A DNA stretch of 64,000 nucleotides, from contig NZ_CP054424.1 of the NCBI RefSeq assembly GCF_013334205.1, forward strand, positions 3,740,001 through 3,804,000, in the 5' to 3' direction. Below the pieces are notes generated by a model. That model worked only from the letters and a program-made list of their open reading frames with translations. It was not told where the DNA came from and did no database searches. The DNA comes from Rhodoferax sp. BAB1 (GTDB lineage Bacteria; Pseudomonadota; Gammaproteobacteria; Burkholderiales; Burkholderiaceae_C). The translations under genes and the position numbers were made by a program. The first letter of the stretch is position 1. Each line of letters opens with the position of its first letter. Of the stretch, positions 1 to 11,635 are shown in pieces.

Positions 1-2420
<2,420 letters not shown>

Positions 2421-2435
2421 AGCGCCTGCGCGATC

Positions 2436-2466
2436 CACGCCTCGGCCGCTCCGGTGCCGAGGCGTG
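2436..2466 (+). terminator. Strong stem-loop after katG
   Basis: An 11-bp perfect stem (2436-2446 pairs with 2456-2466) with a 9-base loop begins 16 bases after the katG stop. There is no T-run after it, so it is either a Rho-assisted terminator or a 3' stabilising hairpin. The rest of the katG-oxyR gap (to 2658) shows nothing else recognisable. Confidence 0.5.
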
Positions 2467-2658
2467 TGATGGTGCGGTGACGTGGATCTCGTGCGCGGGC
2501 GGCGCCAGTCGCCCGCGCACGGTTCCATCCGGACCACCGACTTCAGGCGAGTCGCCCCAGGCCAGATCGCTGGCTGGCGCGAGTGAGCCTGCCTGTGCAA
2601 GAGCACAGTCCCCGCGATGGAACGGACGGATCACCCGACGAGATGACGAGGCCCCGAC

Positions 2659-3603
2659 ATGAATCTGACCGCGCTCAAATACGCTGTCTCCCTGGCCCGC
2701 GAGAAGCATTTCGGCCGGGCGGCCGAGGCCTGCGAGGTGTCGCAGCCGACCCTGTCGATCGCGATCAAGAAGCTCGAAGAGGAGTTGCAGGTCCAGCTGT
2801 TCGAGCGCACGACCACCGCGGTGGCCGTGACGCCGCTGGGCGAGGAGATCCTGCACCAGGCGCAGGCCGCGCTGGAACGGGCGGCCGATATCGTGGAAAT
2901 CTCGCGGCGCGGACACGATCCCCTGACGGGGCCATTGAAGCTGGGCGCGCTCCCCACCATCAGCCCCTATCTGGTGCCCGTGGTCATGGCACGCATGATG
3001 AACCGCGCGCCCCGCATGCCGCTGATCCTGACCGAGGACGACGCCCCGCACCTGATCGAGATGTTGCGTGCCGGCGAGATCGACGCCGCCATTCTCTCGA
3101 ACCCCCACCACGACCCGACCCTCAGGATTGTGGACCTGTACGACGAGCCCTTCCTTGTGGCCCTGCCGGTCGGCCACCCGCTGGCCCGGCGCGAGTACAT
3201 CAGCTGCGCCGATCTGCAGCGGGAGAAACTGCTGTTGCTGGAGGCTGGCGACTGCGTGCGTGAGCACATCCTCAAGACCTGTCCGGAGTTCGCCCGCCTG
3301 GGTCTGGCAAGCCCCGGCCTGCCGGGCAACCTCAAGGGTTCTTCGCTGGAGACCATCAAGCATATGGTGGCTGCCGGCATGGGCGTCACCCTGCTGCCAC
3401 GACTCAGTGTCCCGGCACTGCTGCCGGGCAGCGGCGGTACGGCGCCAACGGAGACCCTGTGCTACCGGCCCTTTGCGGGAACACCGCCCGTGCGGCGGGT
3501 CGTGCTGGCCTGGCGCCGCAGTTACACCCGGGACATGGCGATGGAGCTGCTGCTGCAGACCATCCGCGCCTGTGAACTGCCGGGCGTCGAGCGGCTGAGT
3601 TGA
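2659..3603 (+). CDS. oxyR: Peroxide-sensing LysR-type regulator OxyR
   Basis: A 314-residue LysR-family transcription factor: N-terminal winged helix-turn-helix (about residues 1-60, RAAEACEVSQPTLSIAIKKLEEEL) and a C-terminal periplasmic-binding-protein-like sensor domain. The redox switch is intact: the segment GDCVREHILKTC places cysteines at residues 199 and 208, the same numbers as the disulfide pair of E. coli OxyR. This separates it from other LysR proteins. Encoded 238 bases after katG on the same strand; the partnership with katG and the ATAG/CTAT elements before katG supports direct regulation. Confidence 0.93.
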   Translation: MNLTALKYAVSLAREKHFGRAAEACEVSQPTLSIAIKKLEEELQVQLFERTTTAVAVTPLGEEILHQAQAALERAADIVEISRRGHDPLTGPLKLGALPTISPYLVPVVMARMMNRAPRMPLILTEDDAPHLIEMLRAGEIDAAILSNPHHDPTLRIVDLYDEPFLVALPVGHPLARREYISCADLQREKLLLLEAGDCVREHILKTCPEFARLGLASPGLPGNLKGSSLETIKHMVAAGMGVTLLPRLSVPALLPGSGGTAPTETLCYRPFAGTPPVRRVVLAWRRSYTRDMAMELLLQTIRACELPGVERLS

Positions 3604-3605
3604 GC

Positions 3606-5678
3606 TCAGATCGTCAAGGGATCCACATCCACCGCCCAGCGGATCAGGCCCTTGCCTTCGGGGCCCTGCCGCACTTCATGCAGCACTGCGTGCCAGCCCG
3701 CCAGAAAGCGTTGCAGCGCAGCACGTGAAGGCGATTCGATCAGCATCTGCGCTCGCTCCACATTGGCCACCCGCTGCACGCTCATGGGCACGGCCGGGTA
3801 GAGCGTGACCTTGAGCGCCGCGGCGGCTTCGGTGCCAAAGGTGCTGGCGGCGTTGAGGAAGGCCTGCGCGGTTTCCTGCGTGCGCGCCTCGGCGCGCACC
3901 AGGGCCTGGAAGCTGTAGGGCGGCAGGCCGGCCTGTTCACGTTCCTTCAACTGCTGCGCGGCGAAACCCGGGTAGTCGTGTTTCTTCAGGTTCTCGTAGA
4001 GCGGGTGGGTGGGGTGCTGGGTCTGCACCCACATCTCGCTCTGCGCGCTGATGCCGGCGTCGCGTCCGGCGCGGCCCGCCGCCTGCATCAAGAGGCTGAA
4101 CAGGCGCTCGGGCGCGCGGAAGTCGCTGGAGAAAAGCGCGCTGTCGGGGTTGGCGGCGGCCACCAGGGTGATGCGTCGGAAGTCGTGGCCCTTGGCGATC
4201 ATCTGCGTGCCGACCAGCACGTCCACTTCGCCAGCGTGCACCTGGGCCAGCTGCGCTTCGAGCTCACCCTTGAGTTTGGTGGTGTCGGCGTCGATGCGCA
4301 CGATGCGCACCGGTTCACCGTCGGGCCGGCGCACATCGGCCAGCAGTTCGGCCAGGTGTTCTTCGAGTTTTTCCGTGCCACGACCCATGGGGCGGATGTC
4401 GGGGCTGCCGCAACTCGGGCAGGCGCGCGGCACGCGTTCGGTGAAACCGCAGTGGTGGCAGCGCAGGGTGCGGTCGATCTTGTGGAAGACCCGAAAGGCG
4501 CTGCAGTGCGGGCACTCGCTTTTCCACTCACAGTCGCTGCAATGCAGCACCGGGGCGTAACCACGCCGGTTCAGGAAGACCATGCTCTGCTCGCCCTTGG
4601 CGATGCGGCCCTTGAGGGCTTCGAGCAGGGGCGGCGAGAACACCGCGTGCTTGGGCTGGTGGTTCATGTCCACGCGCCGCACCAGCGGCAAAGCCCCACC
4701 GTCACCCACGCGGCTGGGCATGAGCAGGCGCACGTAGCGCCCGCCCTCGGCGGCCGGGCGGCTGTGGTGCCAGGACTCCAGCGAGGGCGTGGCCGAACCC
4801 AAGATGACCTTGGCGCCTTCCAGGCGGCCGCGGTAGATGGCCAGGTCGCGCGCCGAGTAACGCGCGCCTTCCTGCTGTTTGTAGCTGGGGTCGTGCTCTT
4901 CATCGACGACGATGAGCCGCAGCTTGGGGCAGGAGGCGAACACCGCCATGCGCGTGCCCAGCACGATGCGAGCCGCACCACTGTGCGCGGCCAGCCAGCT
5001 CTTGAGGCGCTGCGGGTTGGTCATGCCGCTGTGCAGCGAAACCACCACCTCAGGCCCGAAGCGGGCGGCAAAACGCTCTTCCAGCTGGGGAGTGAGGTTG
5101 ATCTCGGGCACCATCACCAGCGCCTGGGCGTCGGGCTCGCGTTCCAGCAGCGTCTGCACGCAGCGCAGGTAGACCTCGGTCTTGCCGCTGCCGGTGGCGC
5201 CGAACAGCAGGAAGGGCCCGGCCTGGGCCTCGATCTGCGCCAGCACCTCGCCCTGCTCGGGCGTCAGCGTGGGCAGGCTGGTCAAGGGGGCACCGCCGGC
5301 CGCGGCTGCCGGGCGCTTGAGGCGGCGCGCCAGCTGTTCGCTGCCGAGTTCACGCAATTGCGGCGGCAGGGCGGCCAGGGCGATCTCGCCGGCGGCGCGC
5401 TGGTAGTAGCCGGCGGCAAAGTCCACCAGTTGGCGCCAGGCCACCGTGAGCGGGGGCAGGGCGGTGAGTGCGGTGCTTATGGGGCGCAGGCGGCTGCTGT
5501 CGACCTCGGCCTGATCCTGCGACGCAGCATCCCAGACGATGCCCAGGGTCTCGCGCCGGCCCAGTGGCACACGCACCAGGGTTCCCGCGGGAAGTGCCAG
5601 CTCACTCAGATAAGTCAGCGTCCCGCCCACCTGGCTGTGGGCCGGTGTCTGGACCAGGATGGGGAGTAAGGAACTCAT
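3606..5678 (-). CDS. priA: Primosomal replication-restart helicase PriA
   Basis: A 690-residue superfamily-2 DNA helicase that recognises stalled forks and reloads the replisome. Visible are an N-terminal 3'-end-binding region, Walker A (GATGSGKTEVY), the DEEHD Walker B box, a zinc-binding insert with paired cysteines (CSDC, CPHC, CHHC, CPSC) and helicase motif VI (QAAGRAGR). Length matches the family. Its end is 2 bases from the convergent oxyR stop. The ATG at 5678 lies at the edge of an AT-rich intergenic region that presumably contains its promoter. Confidence 0.97.
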   Translation of the reverse strand: MSSLLPILVQTPAHSQVGGTLTYLSELALPAGTLVRVPLGRRETLGIVWDAASQDQAEVDSSRLRPISTALTALPPLTVAWRQLVDFAAGYYQRAAGEIALAALPPQLRELGSEQLARRLKRPAAAAGGAPLTSLPTLTPEQGEVLAQIEAQAGPFLLFGATGSGKTEVYLRCVQTLLEREPDAQALVMVPEINLTPQLEERFAARFGPEVVVSLHSGMTNPQRLKSWLAAHSGAARIVLGTRMAVFASCPKLRLIVVDEEHDPSYKQQEGARYSARDLAIYRGRLEGAKVILGSATPSLESWHHSRPAAEGGRYVRLLMPSRVGDGGALPLVRRVDMNHQPKHAVFSPPLLEALKGRIAKGEQSMVFLNRRGYAPVLHCSDCEWKSECPHCSAFRVFHKIDRTLRCHHCGFTERVPRACPSCGSPDIRPMGRGTEKLEEHLAELLADVRRPDGEPVRIVRIDADTTKLKGELEAQLAQVHAGEVDVLVGTQMIAKGHDFRRITLVAAANPDSALFSSDFRAPERLFSLLMQAAGRAGRDAGISAQSEMWVQTQHPTHPLYENLKKHDYPGFAAQQLKEREQAGLPPYSFQALVRAEARTQETAQAFLNAASTFGTEAAAALKVTLYPAVPMSVQRVANVERAQMLIESPSRAALQRFLAGWHAVLHEVRQGPEGKGLIRWAVDVDPLTI

Positions 5679-6053
5679 GCGGAGGGGGTGCTTGGGGGCC
5701 AGTCTTCATGCCGACTGGCGAAAGTCGCGCTAAGTGCTTGATCTGGAATGACTTTGCAAATGATCCAAGGTTTCTGTGGATAACTTTGTTGATAGCTTGT
5801 CACGAGCCGCTCTGAAGCCTTGAAAATCAAGGCCTTGCTCAAAATGCCCTTAAAAAAAGCAAAGAGCAAATCTTATATAAATCAACGACTTGCTGTCGCT
5901 ATTGGTTTTGTAGCAACAGTCACACCCCGGGGGGCACTATGGCGCACCGCAGCACGTCTTTTGTGCATAAGTGAGTCTGCACTGAGCCTTTTTGGGGCTG
6001 CCAGGGGCGGGCACCGGAATTGGGGAAATCCATGAGGTGCCGGTCGACTGGGC
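5679..6053. other. AT-rich priA-hemE intergenic region with DnaA-box-like sites
   Basis: A 375-base gap between hemE (ends 6054) and priA (starts 5678), both on the minus strand. It is strikingly A+T-rich for this genome, especially about 5818-5925. Reading the minus strand, a perfect TTATCCACA DnaA box lies at 5775-5783 and a one-mismatch box (CTATCAACA) at 5787-5795, 12 bases apart. Small open frames here have no codon-use support and are not called. It must contain the priA promoter. Confidence 0.5.
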
Positions 6054-7154
6054 CTAGGCGCGCATGCGGCGCGAATGCGCGTGCACGGCCTGCACCAGGG
6101 TGCTCACATGCTCGGGCGGGGTGTACTGGCTGATGCCGTGACCCAGGTTGAAGATGTGTGTGGGGCCGCTGGCCTGGGCGTCGCGGTGCGGGGCGCCGAA
6201 GCTCTCCAGCACCTTGATCACCTCGGCCTCGATGGCCGCGGGCGGGGCGAACAGCACATTGGGGTCGATATTGCCCTGCAGCGCCTTGGTGTTGCCCACC
6301 AGGGTCCGGGCCTTGCCCAGGTTCATGGTCCAGTCCAGGCCCAGCACCTCGCAATCGAGCGATCCCATCTGCTCCAGCCAGAGGCCGCCGCCCTTGGTGA
6401 AGACGATGCGCGGCACGATCTGGCCGTCCACGCCGTGGCGCTTGAGGCCGGCCAGTACACGGGCCGTGTAGGCCAGGCTGAACTCCTGGAAGGCGCCGTC
6501 GGCCAGCACGCCACCCCAGCTGTCGAAGACCATCACGGCCTGGGCGCCGGCGTCGATCTGGGCGTTCAGGTAGGCGGCCACCGCGTCGGCGTTGACCTGC
6601 AGGATGCGGTGCATCAGGTCCGGGCGGCTGTAAAGCATGCTCTTGACCAGGCGGTAGTCGTCCGAGCCCGCGCCCTCGACCATGTAGCAGGCCAGGGTCC
6701 AGGGGCTGCCGGAGAAGCCGATCAGCGGCACCCGGCCGTTCAGGGCCTTGCGGATGGAGGTGACGGCGTCGAAGACGTAGCGCAGCTTGTCCAGGTCCGG
6801 CACTTCAAGCTTGGCGACGGCGGCTTCGTCGCGCACGGGGGTGGCAAAACGCGGGCCTTCACCCTGGGCAAAGGAAAGCCCCAGGCCCATGGCGTCGGGC
6901 ACGGTGAGGATGTCGGAAAACAGGATGGCCGCGTCGAGCGGGTAACGCGCCAGGGGTTGCAGCGTGACCTCGGTGGCGTAGTCCACATTGGTGGCCAGGC
7001 CCATGAAGCTGCCGGCCTTGGCGCGCGTGGCGCAGTACTCGGGCAGGTAACGGCCGGCCTGGCGCATCAGCCAGACGGGGGTGTGGGTGGTGGCCTGGCG
7101 CAGGCAGGCGCGCAGGAAGGTGTCGTTTTGCAGGGGGGCGTAGCTGGAACTCAT
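6054..7154 (-). CDS. hemE: Uroporphyrinogen decarboxylase
   Basis: A 366-residue cytoplasmic enzyme that decarboxylates the four acetate side chains of uroporphyrinogen III to coproporphyrinogen III in haem synthesis. The N-terminal signature [15 protein letters not shown] is present, followed by the conserved [14 protein letters not shown] (catalytic Asp), [16 protein letters not shown] and FDSWGG motifs. Length is typical. The start at 7154 gives the canonical N-terminus. Its haem product serves KatG, though the genes are not in one operon. Confidence 0.97.
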   Translation of the reverse strand: MSSSYAPLQNDTFLRACLRQATTHTPVWLMRQAGRYLPEYCATRAKAGSFMGLATNVDYATEVTLQPLARYPLDAAILFSDILTVPDAMGLGLSFAQGEGPRFATPVRDEAAVAKLEVPDLDKLRYVFDAVTSIRKALNGRVPLIGFSGSPWTLACYMVEGAGSDDYRLVKSMLYSRPDLMHRILQVNADAVAAYLNAQIDAGAQAVMVFDSWGGVLADGAFQEFSLAYTARVLAGLKRHGVDGQIVPRIVFTKGGGLWLEQMGSLDCEVLGLDWTMNLGKARTLVGNTKALQGNIDPNVLFAPPAAIEAEVIKVLESFGAPHRDAQASGPTHIFNLGHGISQYTPPEHVSTLVQAVHAHSRRMRA

Positions 7155-7183
7155 AACCCCCGATTGTCGCAGGACGGCGCGAC

Positions 7184-7552
7184 TTACTGGGCCAGCCGCA
7201 CTTCCAGGATTTCGAAGTCGATGGCTTCGCGGTAGATGCGTGCGTCGTGCGTGACCATGTAGAGCAGGATCTTGGGGGCCTGGTGCGCCACCACGCGGTG
7301 CGCGCCCACGCCGAACAGTACCAGGGCCAGCCCCAGCCAGGGGTAGCCGAAGTAGGCCATGCCGATGCCGGTGCCGATGATGGGGAGGATGAGCGCGGTC
7401 AGCATCAGGCGGTGCTTGACGTACTTGCGCGCGCGCTCCGGGTTGACGATGAGGCGAAAGCGCCCGGCCGGCAGGCCGGTGCGGAATTCCTCGTGGGGGA
7501 CGTAGATCGGCTCGGGGCCGTCGACGATGCCGGGGGTGGCGGTCTCACTCAT
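7184..7552 (-). CDS. Small two-helix membrane protein of unknown function
   Basis: A 122-residue protein with a soluble N-terminal region (about 1-50), two adjacent hydrophobic helices (roughly residues 50-85, [28 protein letters not shown] written in two turns) and a C-terminal soluble tail. No function is recognised. I chose the ATG at 7552 over an upstream in-frame start because it overlaps the stop of the upstream CoA-binding gene by 8 bases, an arrangement that suggests translational coupling. Confidence 0.75.
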   Translation of the reverse strand: MSETATPGIVDGPEPIYVPHEEFRTGLPAGRFRLIVNPERARKYVKHRLMLTALILPIIGTGIGMAYFGYPWLGLALVLFGVGAHRVVAHQAPKILLYMVTHDARIYREAIDFEILEVRLAQ

Positions 7553-7967
7553 GGTTCTGGTTCTGGGCGTGGTCGATCTTGAGGCAACGATTTTGCACCA
7601 CGCGCAGGCCGGTCTTGCGCGCCCGGTCTGCGGCGTCTTCATGTTCCACGCCCAATTGCATCCACACGGCCAACGCGCCGATGGCGATGGCCTCGTCCAC
7701 GATGGGCGGGATGTCGACGCTGTTGCGAAAGCAGTTCACCAGCTCGATGCGCGCGTGGCGGGCGGCCTCCGTCAGGCTGGGATAGACCGGCTCGCCCAGG
7801 ATGGTCTGGCTGGTCGCCATGGGATTGACCAGCACGATGCGCCAGCCCCGGGCCTGCATGTAACGCGCCACCTGGTAGCTGTCACGGTGCGGCCTGGGCG
7901 ACAGGCCGACCACGGCCACCGTGCGGCAATGCGCCAGGATCCACGCGATGTCGGCATGCTGGTCCAT
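7545..7967 (-). CDS. CoA-binding domain protein (YccU-like)
   Basis: A 140-residue single-domain Rossmann-fold protein of the CoA_binding_2 family. The nucleotide-binding start VAVVGLSPRPHRDSYQVARYMQ and the internal LVNP and VVDEAI-type segments are characteristic, as is the NRC near the C-terminus. Family members bind coenzyme A in crystal structures but have no assigned reaction. The ATG at 7967 overlaps the upstream gene's stop as TGATG, so it is probably translated with the peroxiredoxin-like gene before it. Confidence 0.85.
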   Translation of the reverse strand: MDQHADIAWILAHCRTVAVVGLSPRPHRDSYQVARYMQARGWRIVLVNPMATSQTILGEPVYPSLTEAARHARIELVNCFRNSVDIPPIVDEAIAIGALAVWMQLGVEHEDAADRARKTGLRVVQNRCLKIDHAQNQNHE

Positions 7968-8587
7968 CAGCGGTAGGTGATGGGGCAGCCGTAGGGCCGG
8001 CTGGTGGCCACGCTCAGCGGCTGGCCGGCGAGCGCCTCGTTCAGGCCCTGGCGCACGTAGTTGGTGGCGGTCTTGAGGTCCTCGGTCTTGGCCGAGGGCT
8101 TGCTGTCGATGGCTCCGGCATAGATGAGCTCGCCGCGCGGGTTGAGGATGAACATGTGCAGCGCGCTGCGCGCGCCCATGGCGCGGCCCAGCGCACCGCT
8201 CTCGTCCACCAGCGCGGCGCTGGGCGCGGCCTTCTGCTCGGCCAGCCAGCGCGTCATCTGGGCCGGGGTCATGAAATCGGCGCTGCCGTCGGCGGTGGAG
8301 TTGACCGTCAGCCAGACCACGCCCCGGCCCCGGGCCTCGGCCTGCAGGGCCTGCATGTGGCCGCTGCCGTAGTGCTTGCGCACGAAGGGGCAGCCCGGGT
8401 TGTTCCATTCCAGCACCACGTGGCGGCCGCGGAAATCGCTGAGCCGCACGCTGCGGCCCTGCACGTCTTCCAGGCTCAGTTCGGGCGCGCGCTGGCCGAT
8501 GGCCAGGGCCGCCAGTGCCGGCTGCGGCAGGAGCAGGGACGCCAGGGCGAGCGTGCCCAGCTGGCGGCGGGTGGGGGCGTAGGGCAT
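7967..8587 (-). CDS. Exported peroxiredoxin/thioredoxin-like protein, copy 2
   Basis: A 206-residue AhpC/TSA-superfamily protein. An N-terminal signal (RRQLGTLALASLLLPQPALA, with a possible Tat-like RR) sends it out of the cytoplasm. The thioredoxin fold carries NPGCPFVRKHY, with a single peroxidatic-type cysteine and no CxxC. It is clearly a tandem duplicate of the next upstream gene: the two share long identical stretches around the active site and the same TNYVR and RPYGC ends. Function is inferred to be thiol-based peroxide or disulfide chemistry in the periplasm, possibly fed by the neighbouring DsbD. Confidence 0.85.
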   Translation of the reverse strand: MPYAPTRRQLGTLALASLLLPQPALAALAIGQRAPELSLEDVQGRSVRLSDFRGRHVVLEWNNPGCPFVRKHYGSGHMQALQAEARGRGVVWLTVNSTADGSADFMTPAQMTRWLAEQKAAPSAALVDESGALGRAMGARSALHMFILNPRGELIYAGAIDSKPSAKTEDLKTATNYVRQGLNEALAGQPLSVATSRPYGCPITYR

Positions 8588-8598
8588 GGGTGTCGGTT

Positions 8599-9201
8599 TC
8601 AGCGGTATTTGATGGTGCAGCCGTAGGGCCGGGTGCTGGCCTGGCTGATGGGTTGGCCGGCCAGCGCCTCGGCCAGGCTGCTGCGCACGTAGTTGGTGGC
8701 GGTCTTGATGTCTGCCGTGCGCGCCGAGGGGATGCTGTCGATGCCGCCGGCATAGACCAGCTTGCCCTGCGGGTCGACGATGTACATGTGCGGTGTGACG
8801 CGCGCGGCATAGGCCTGGCCGACCTTGCCGTCCTCGTCCATCAGCGTGGCGGTGGGGCTGGCCTTCTGCTCGTCCATCCAGCGGCCCAGCCGGGCCGGGC
8901 TCAGGTAGTCGCCGTGCGTGGGCTCGGTGGAGTTGATGGCCAGCCAGACCACGCCCTTGCCGCGGGCCTCGGCCTGCAGGGTCTGCATATTGCCGCTGTC
9001 GTAATGCTTGCGCACGAAGGGGCAGCCCGGGTTGTTCCATTCCAGTACCACGTGGCGGCCACGGTAGTCGCTGAGTTTCACGGTCTGGCCCTGGACGTTC
9101 TTGAGCGTGAAGTCCGGTGCGCTCTGGCCCAGGGTGGCGGCGTGCGCGCCGGCCAGCAACGTGGCGCCGAGGGCGAGGGTGGCAAGACGACGTGTCAGCA
9201 T
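8599..9201 (-). CDS. Exported peroxiredoxin/thioredoxin-like protein, copy 1
   Basis: A 200-residue paralog of the gene just downstream, with a Sec signal peptide (residues 1-21, ending AHA) and the same active-site segment NPGCPFVRKHY. As in its twin there is only one conserved active-site cysteine plus a second cysteine in the C-terminal RPYGC motif, which could act as a resolving cysteine. It starts 26 bases after the dsbD stop on the same strand, so dsbD and the two copies probably form one transcript. Confidence 0.87.
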   Translation of the reverse strand: MLTRRLATLALGATLLAGAHAATLGQSAPDFTLKNVQGQTVKLSDYRGRHVVLEWNNPGCPFVRKHYDSGNMQTLQAEARGKGVVWLAINSTEPTHGDYLSPARLGRWMDEQKASPTATLMDEDGKVGQAYAARVTPHMYIVDPQGKLVYAGGIDSIPSARTADIKTATNYVRSSLAEALAGQPISQASTRPYGCTIKYR

Positions 9202-9226
9202 GGTGATCTCCTGGTGACGACTAAAA

Positions 9227-11380
9227 CTAGAGCGTGGCCAGCGCCTGGCGGATCTCGCCCGCGCTCAGCACCTCGGACAGCACCAGGGGCGCACGGCCGG
9301 GGCGGTAGAAGACGTAGACCGGCACACCGTTGCGGCCCAGCTGGGCCAGGGCGGCGGTGATGGCCGGGTCGCGCCGGGTCCAGTCGGCGCGCAGCATCAC
9401 GACCTGTTTCGCATCGAAGTCGGCCAGCACCTCCGTATCGGCCAGCGTGGTCTGCTTGTTGTACTGGCAGGTCACGCACCAGGCGGCGGTGTAGTCCACG
9501 AAGACGGTCTGGCCGCCGGCCAGCAGGGTCTGCACGCGCTCGGGGCTCCAGGCCTGCCAGCGTTCGCTGCCGGTCTGGCTGGCCGTGCTGGGCTCGATCT
9601 TGAACATGTAGGGGCCCAGGGTCCAGGCCGACCAGGCGCCGCCGGCGACCAGCAGCGTGGCGATCACCGTGCGCAGGCGGCCCTGCAGTGTCAGCGCCCA
9701 GATGACGGCGCTGAGCGCGATCAGCAGGGTCAGCAGGGCGGCCGCGCCGTCCACGCCGCTCTGGTGGCCCATGACCCAGACCAGCCAGACCACGGTGATG
9801 AGCATGGGGAAGGCCAGCAGCTTGCGCAGCGCGTCCATCCATGCCCCGGGTTTCGGGAGCAGGCGTGCGAAGGCCGGCACGAAGCTGGCGGCCAGGTAGG
9901 GCAGTGCCAGGCCCAGGCCCAGCGCGGCGAAGATCAGCAGGGCCTGGGCGGGTGGCAGCGTGACGGCCAGGCCCAGCGAGGCGCCCATGAAGGGCGCGGT
10001 GCAGGGCGAGGCCACGGCCACGGCCAGTACGCCGGTGAGGAAGGCGTCGATCACCGGATGGCGTGCCTGGAAGGCTGCCAGCGAGCTGGGCGCGAACTGG
10101 CCGAACTCGAACACGCCGACCAGGTTGAGCGCAATGATGGTGAACAGCGCGGCCAGGGCGGCGACCACCCAGGGGTCCTGCAGCTGGAAGCCCCAGCCCA
10201 GGCTCTGGCCGGCGGCACGCAGGCCCAGCAGCAGCAGGCCCAGCAGCACGAAGCTGACGATGACACCGGCGGTATAGGCCAGGCCGCTGATGCGGTGGCT
10301 GCGGTGGTCGTCGGCATGGCGCGTGAAGCTCAGCACCTTGATGGCCAGCACCGGGAACACGCAGGGCATGAGGTTGAGGATGAGGCCGCCGATCAGCGCG
10401 CCGAGCAGGGCGGCATAGAAGCCCAGCGGTGCAGCCGGGGCGACAGAAGTCTGCGCGGCATTGGCGGCCAGTGCGGCCTGCAGGGCGGGTGAAAGGGTGG
10501 CGGGGGCGGCGCTGGCCGGCCAGTTGCCGCTGATGGGCAATTCAACACGCCAGCCCTGGCCCCCCTGGGTCAGCACCACGGGCAGCATGGCGGGGCTGGC
10601 ACTGCGCTGGGCCAGCAGCGGCAGTTCGGCCGTCCAGACCGGACCCGACCAGCTTTGCTGCCAGGGCGTCGAGGGGTTGATGACTTCGGCGGTTTCGGGG
10701 AAGGCGTCCAGCTTCTTGCCCTGCAGGCTGGCGGGCAGGCCCGCAACGGTGAGCTTGAGAGTCTGGCCGTCGATCTGGATGCGGCTGTTCTTGCCGGCGT
10801 CCAGTGCCCGGGGCTGGGCCTGGCGCGCGGCTTCGAAGGTGGCGCCGTGCAGCGCGGTGGAGCCCTTGAGCGGGATGCGCAGGGTGTATTCGCCTTCCTC
10901 GGGGATGCACTCGGTCTTGCAGATCAGCCAGCTGGCGCGCAGCTTGACGGTGAGGGCATCGCCCAACACGGGAGGCTTGAAGTCGGGGCCGATGGTCAGC
11001 GGCACGGCCAGCAGCAGCGTGTCTTCATAGCCATAGTTGACCAGGGGGCCGACCGAGATCTTCTTCGGGATGGGCCAGGCGATCTCGCCGGCTGACACGC
11101 CCGGCGGCAGCGTCCATTCCAGCACGGTGGGCAGGCCGGAGTCACCGGCGTTTTTCCAGTAGGTGTGCCAGTGCTCCTTGTGCCGGATCTGCAGGCCCAC
11201 CCAGACCGGCTGGCCGGGGGATACGCCTTCGGGTGCGTGGGCCAGCAACTCGGTGCGGGCCTGGTCGGTGGTGACGACAGCGCCGGTGCCGCTGGCGGTC
11301 AGCTGGGCGCTGGAGCCGCCATGAAGTGCCAGGGCCAGGGAAAGAAACAGCAGTTTGCGCAGGACGGGGGTCAGGGACAT
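9227..11380 (-). CDS. dsbD: Thiol:disulfide interchange protein DsbD (ScsB-like)
   Basis: A 717-residue inner-membrane protein that passes electrons from cytoplasmic thioredoxin to periplasmic thiol proteins. Order: signal peptide, large periplasmic N-terminal domain (about 30-290, with a Cys pair in LICKTEC), an eight-helix membrane domain carrying the essential cysteines in NLMPCVFPV and ASPCTAPF, and a C-terminal thioredoxin domain with WCVTC. The large N-terminal domain is more like ScsB than E. coli DsbD. The start at 11380 gives a clean signal peptide; upstream in-frame codons are unlikely. Probable substrates include the two peroxiredoxin-like proteins encoded next. Confidence 0.93.
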   Translation of the reverse strand: MSLTPVLRKLLFLSLALALHGGSSAQLTASGTGAVVTTDQARTELLAHAPEGVSPGQPVWVGLQIRHKEHWHTYWKNAGDSGLPTVLEWTLPPGVSAGEIAWPIPKKISVGPLVNYGYEDTLLLAVPLTIGPDFKPPVLGDALTVKLRASWLICKTECIPEEGEYTLRIPLKGSTALHGATFEAARQAQPRALDAGKNSRIQIDGQTLKLTVAGLPASLQGKKLDAFPETAEVINPSTPWQQSWSGPVWTAELPLLAQRSASPAMLPVVLTQGGQGWRVELPISGNWPASAAPATLSPALQAALAANAAQTSVAPAAPLGFYAALLGALIGGLILNLMPCVFPVLAIKVLSFTRHADDHRSHRISGLAYTAGVIVSFVLLGLLLLGLRAAGQSLGWGFQLQDPWVVAALAALFTIIALNLVGVFEFGQFAPSSLAAFQARHPVIDAFLTGVLAVAVASPCTAPFMGASLGLAVTLPPAQALLIFAALGLGLALPYLAASFVPAFARLLPKPGAWMDALRKLLAFPMLITVVWLVWVMGHQSGVDGAAALLTLLIALSAVIWALTLQGRLRTVIATLLVAGGAWSAWTLGPYMFKIEPSTASQTGSERWQAWSPERVQTLLAGGQTVFVDYTAAWCVTCQYNKQTTLADTEVLADFDAKQVVMLRADWTRRDPAITAALAQLGRNGVPVYVFYRPGRAPLVLSEVLSAGEIRQALATL

Positions 11381-11635
11381 CAGGGACTTCCGGAGGGGGA
11401 CGGGGCGGCACGTGGGTGGGAGTGCGCCGGACTGGCGCAAGTTCCCCGCAGACGCCAACCGCAGTACGGGCAGCGCAGACCGCCCATGAATATAAGCCTG
11501 AAAGCCTTGAGTTCCCTATGGTCTTCATAGACACTATCGAATTCCGCGCCCGGTCCCCGGCCCGAATAATGCGTGGAGATGACCGCAGGCCGTCAAGCTG
11601 GCCTGTCCATGAAAAACTCGGTTAATGGGAGATTC
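11381..11635. promoter_or_regulatory. Divergent promoter region dsbD / cfa
   Basis: A 255-base divergent gap. It contains CTAT-N7-ATAG at 11516-11530, followed by CTAT at 11534; this equals the central pair of the OxyR consensus. No other recognisable site was found. Confidence 0.35.

Noticed and set aside
3978..5669. A 563-codon plus-strand frame opposite priA
   Set aside because: Antisense shadow; composition is biased and the PriA motifs are all on the minus strand.
5675..5869. A 64-codon minus-strand ORF in the priA-hemE gap
   Set aside because: Codon use and composition do not match genes of this genome and no good ribosome site is seen; the DnaA boxes lie inside it.
5679..6053. Calling the priA-hemE gap the chromosomal origin
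   Set aside because: Only two DnaA boxes are seen and neither dnaA, dnaN, rpmH nor parAB is nearby; the evidence supports a DnaA-box region, not oriC.
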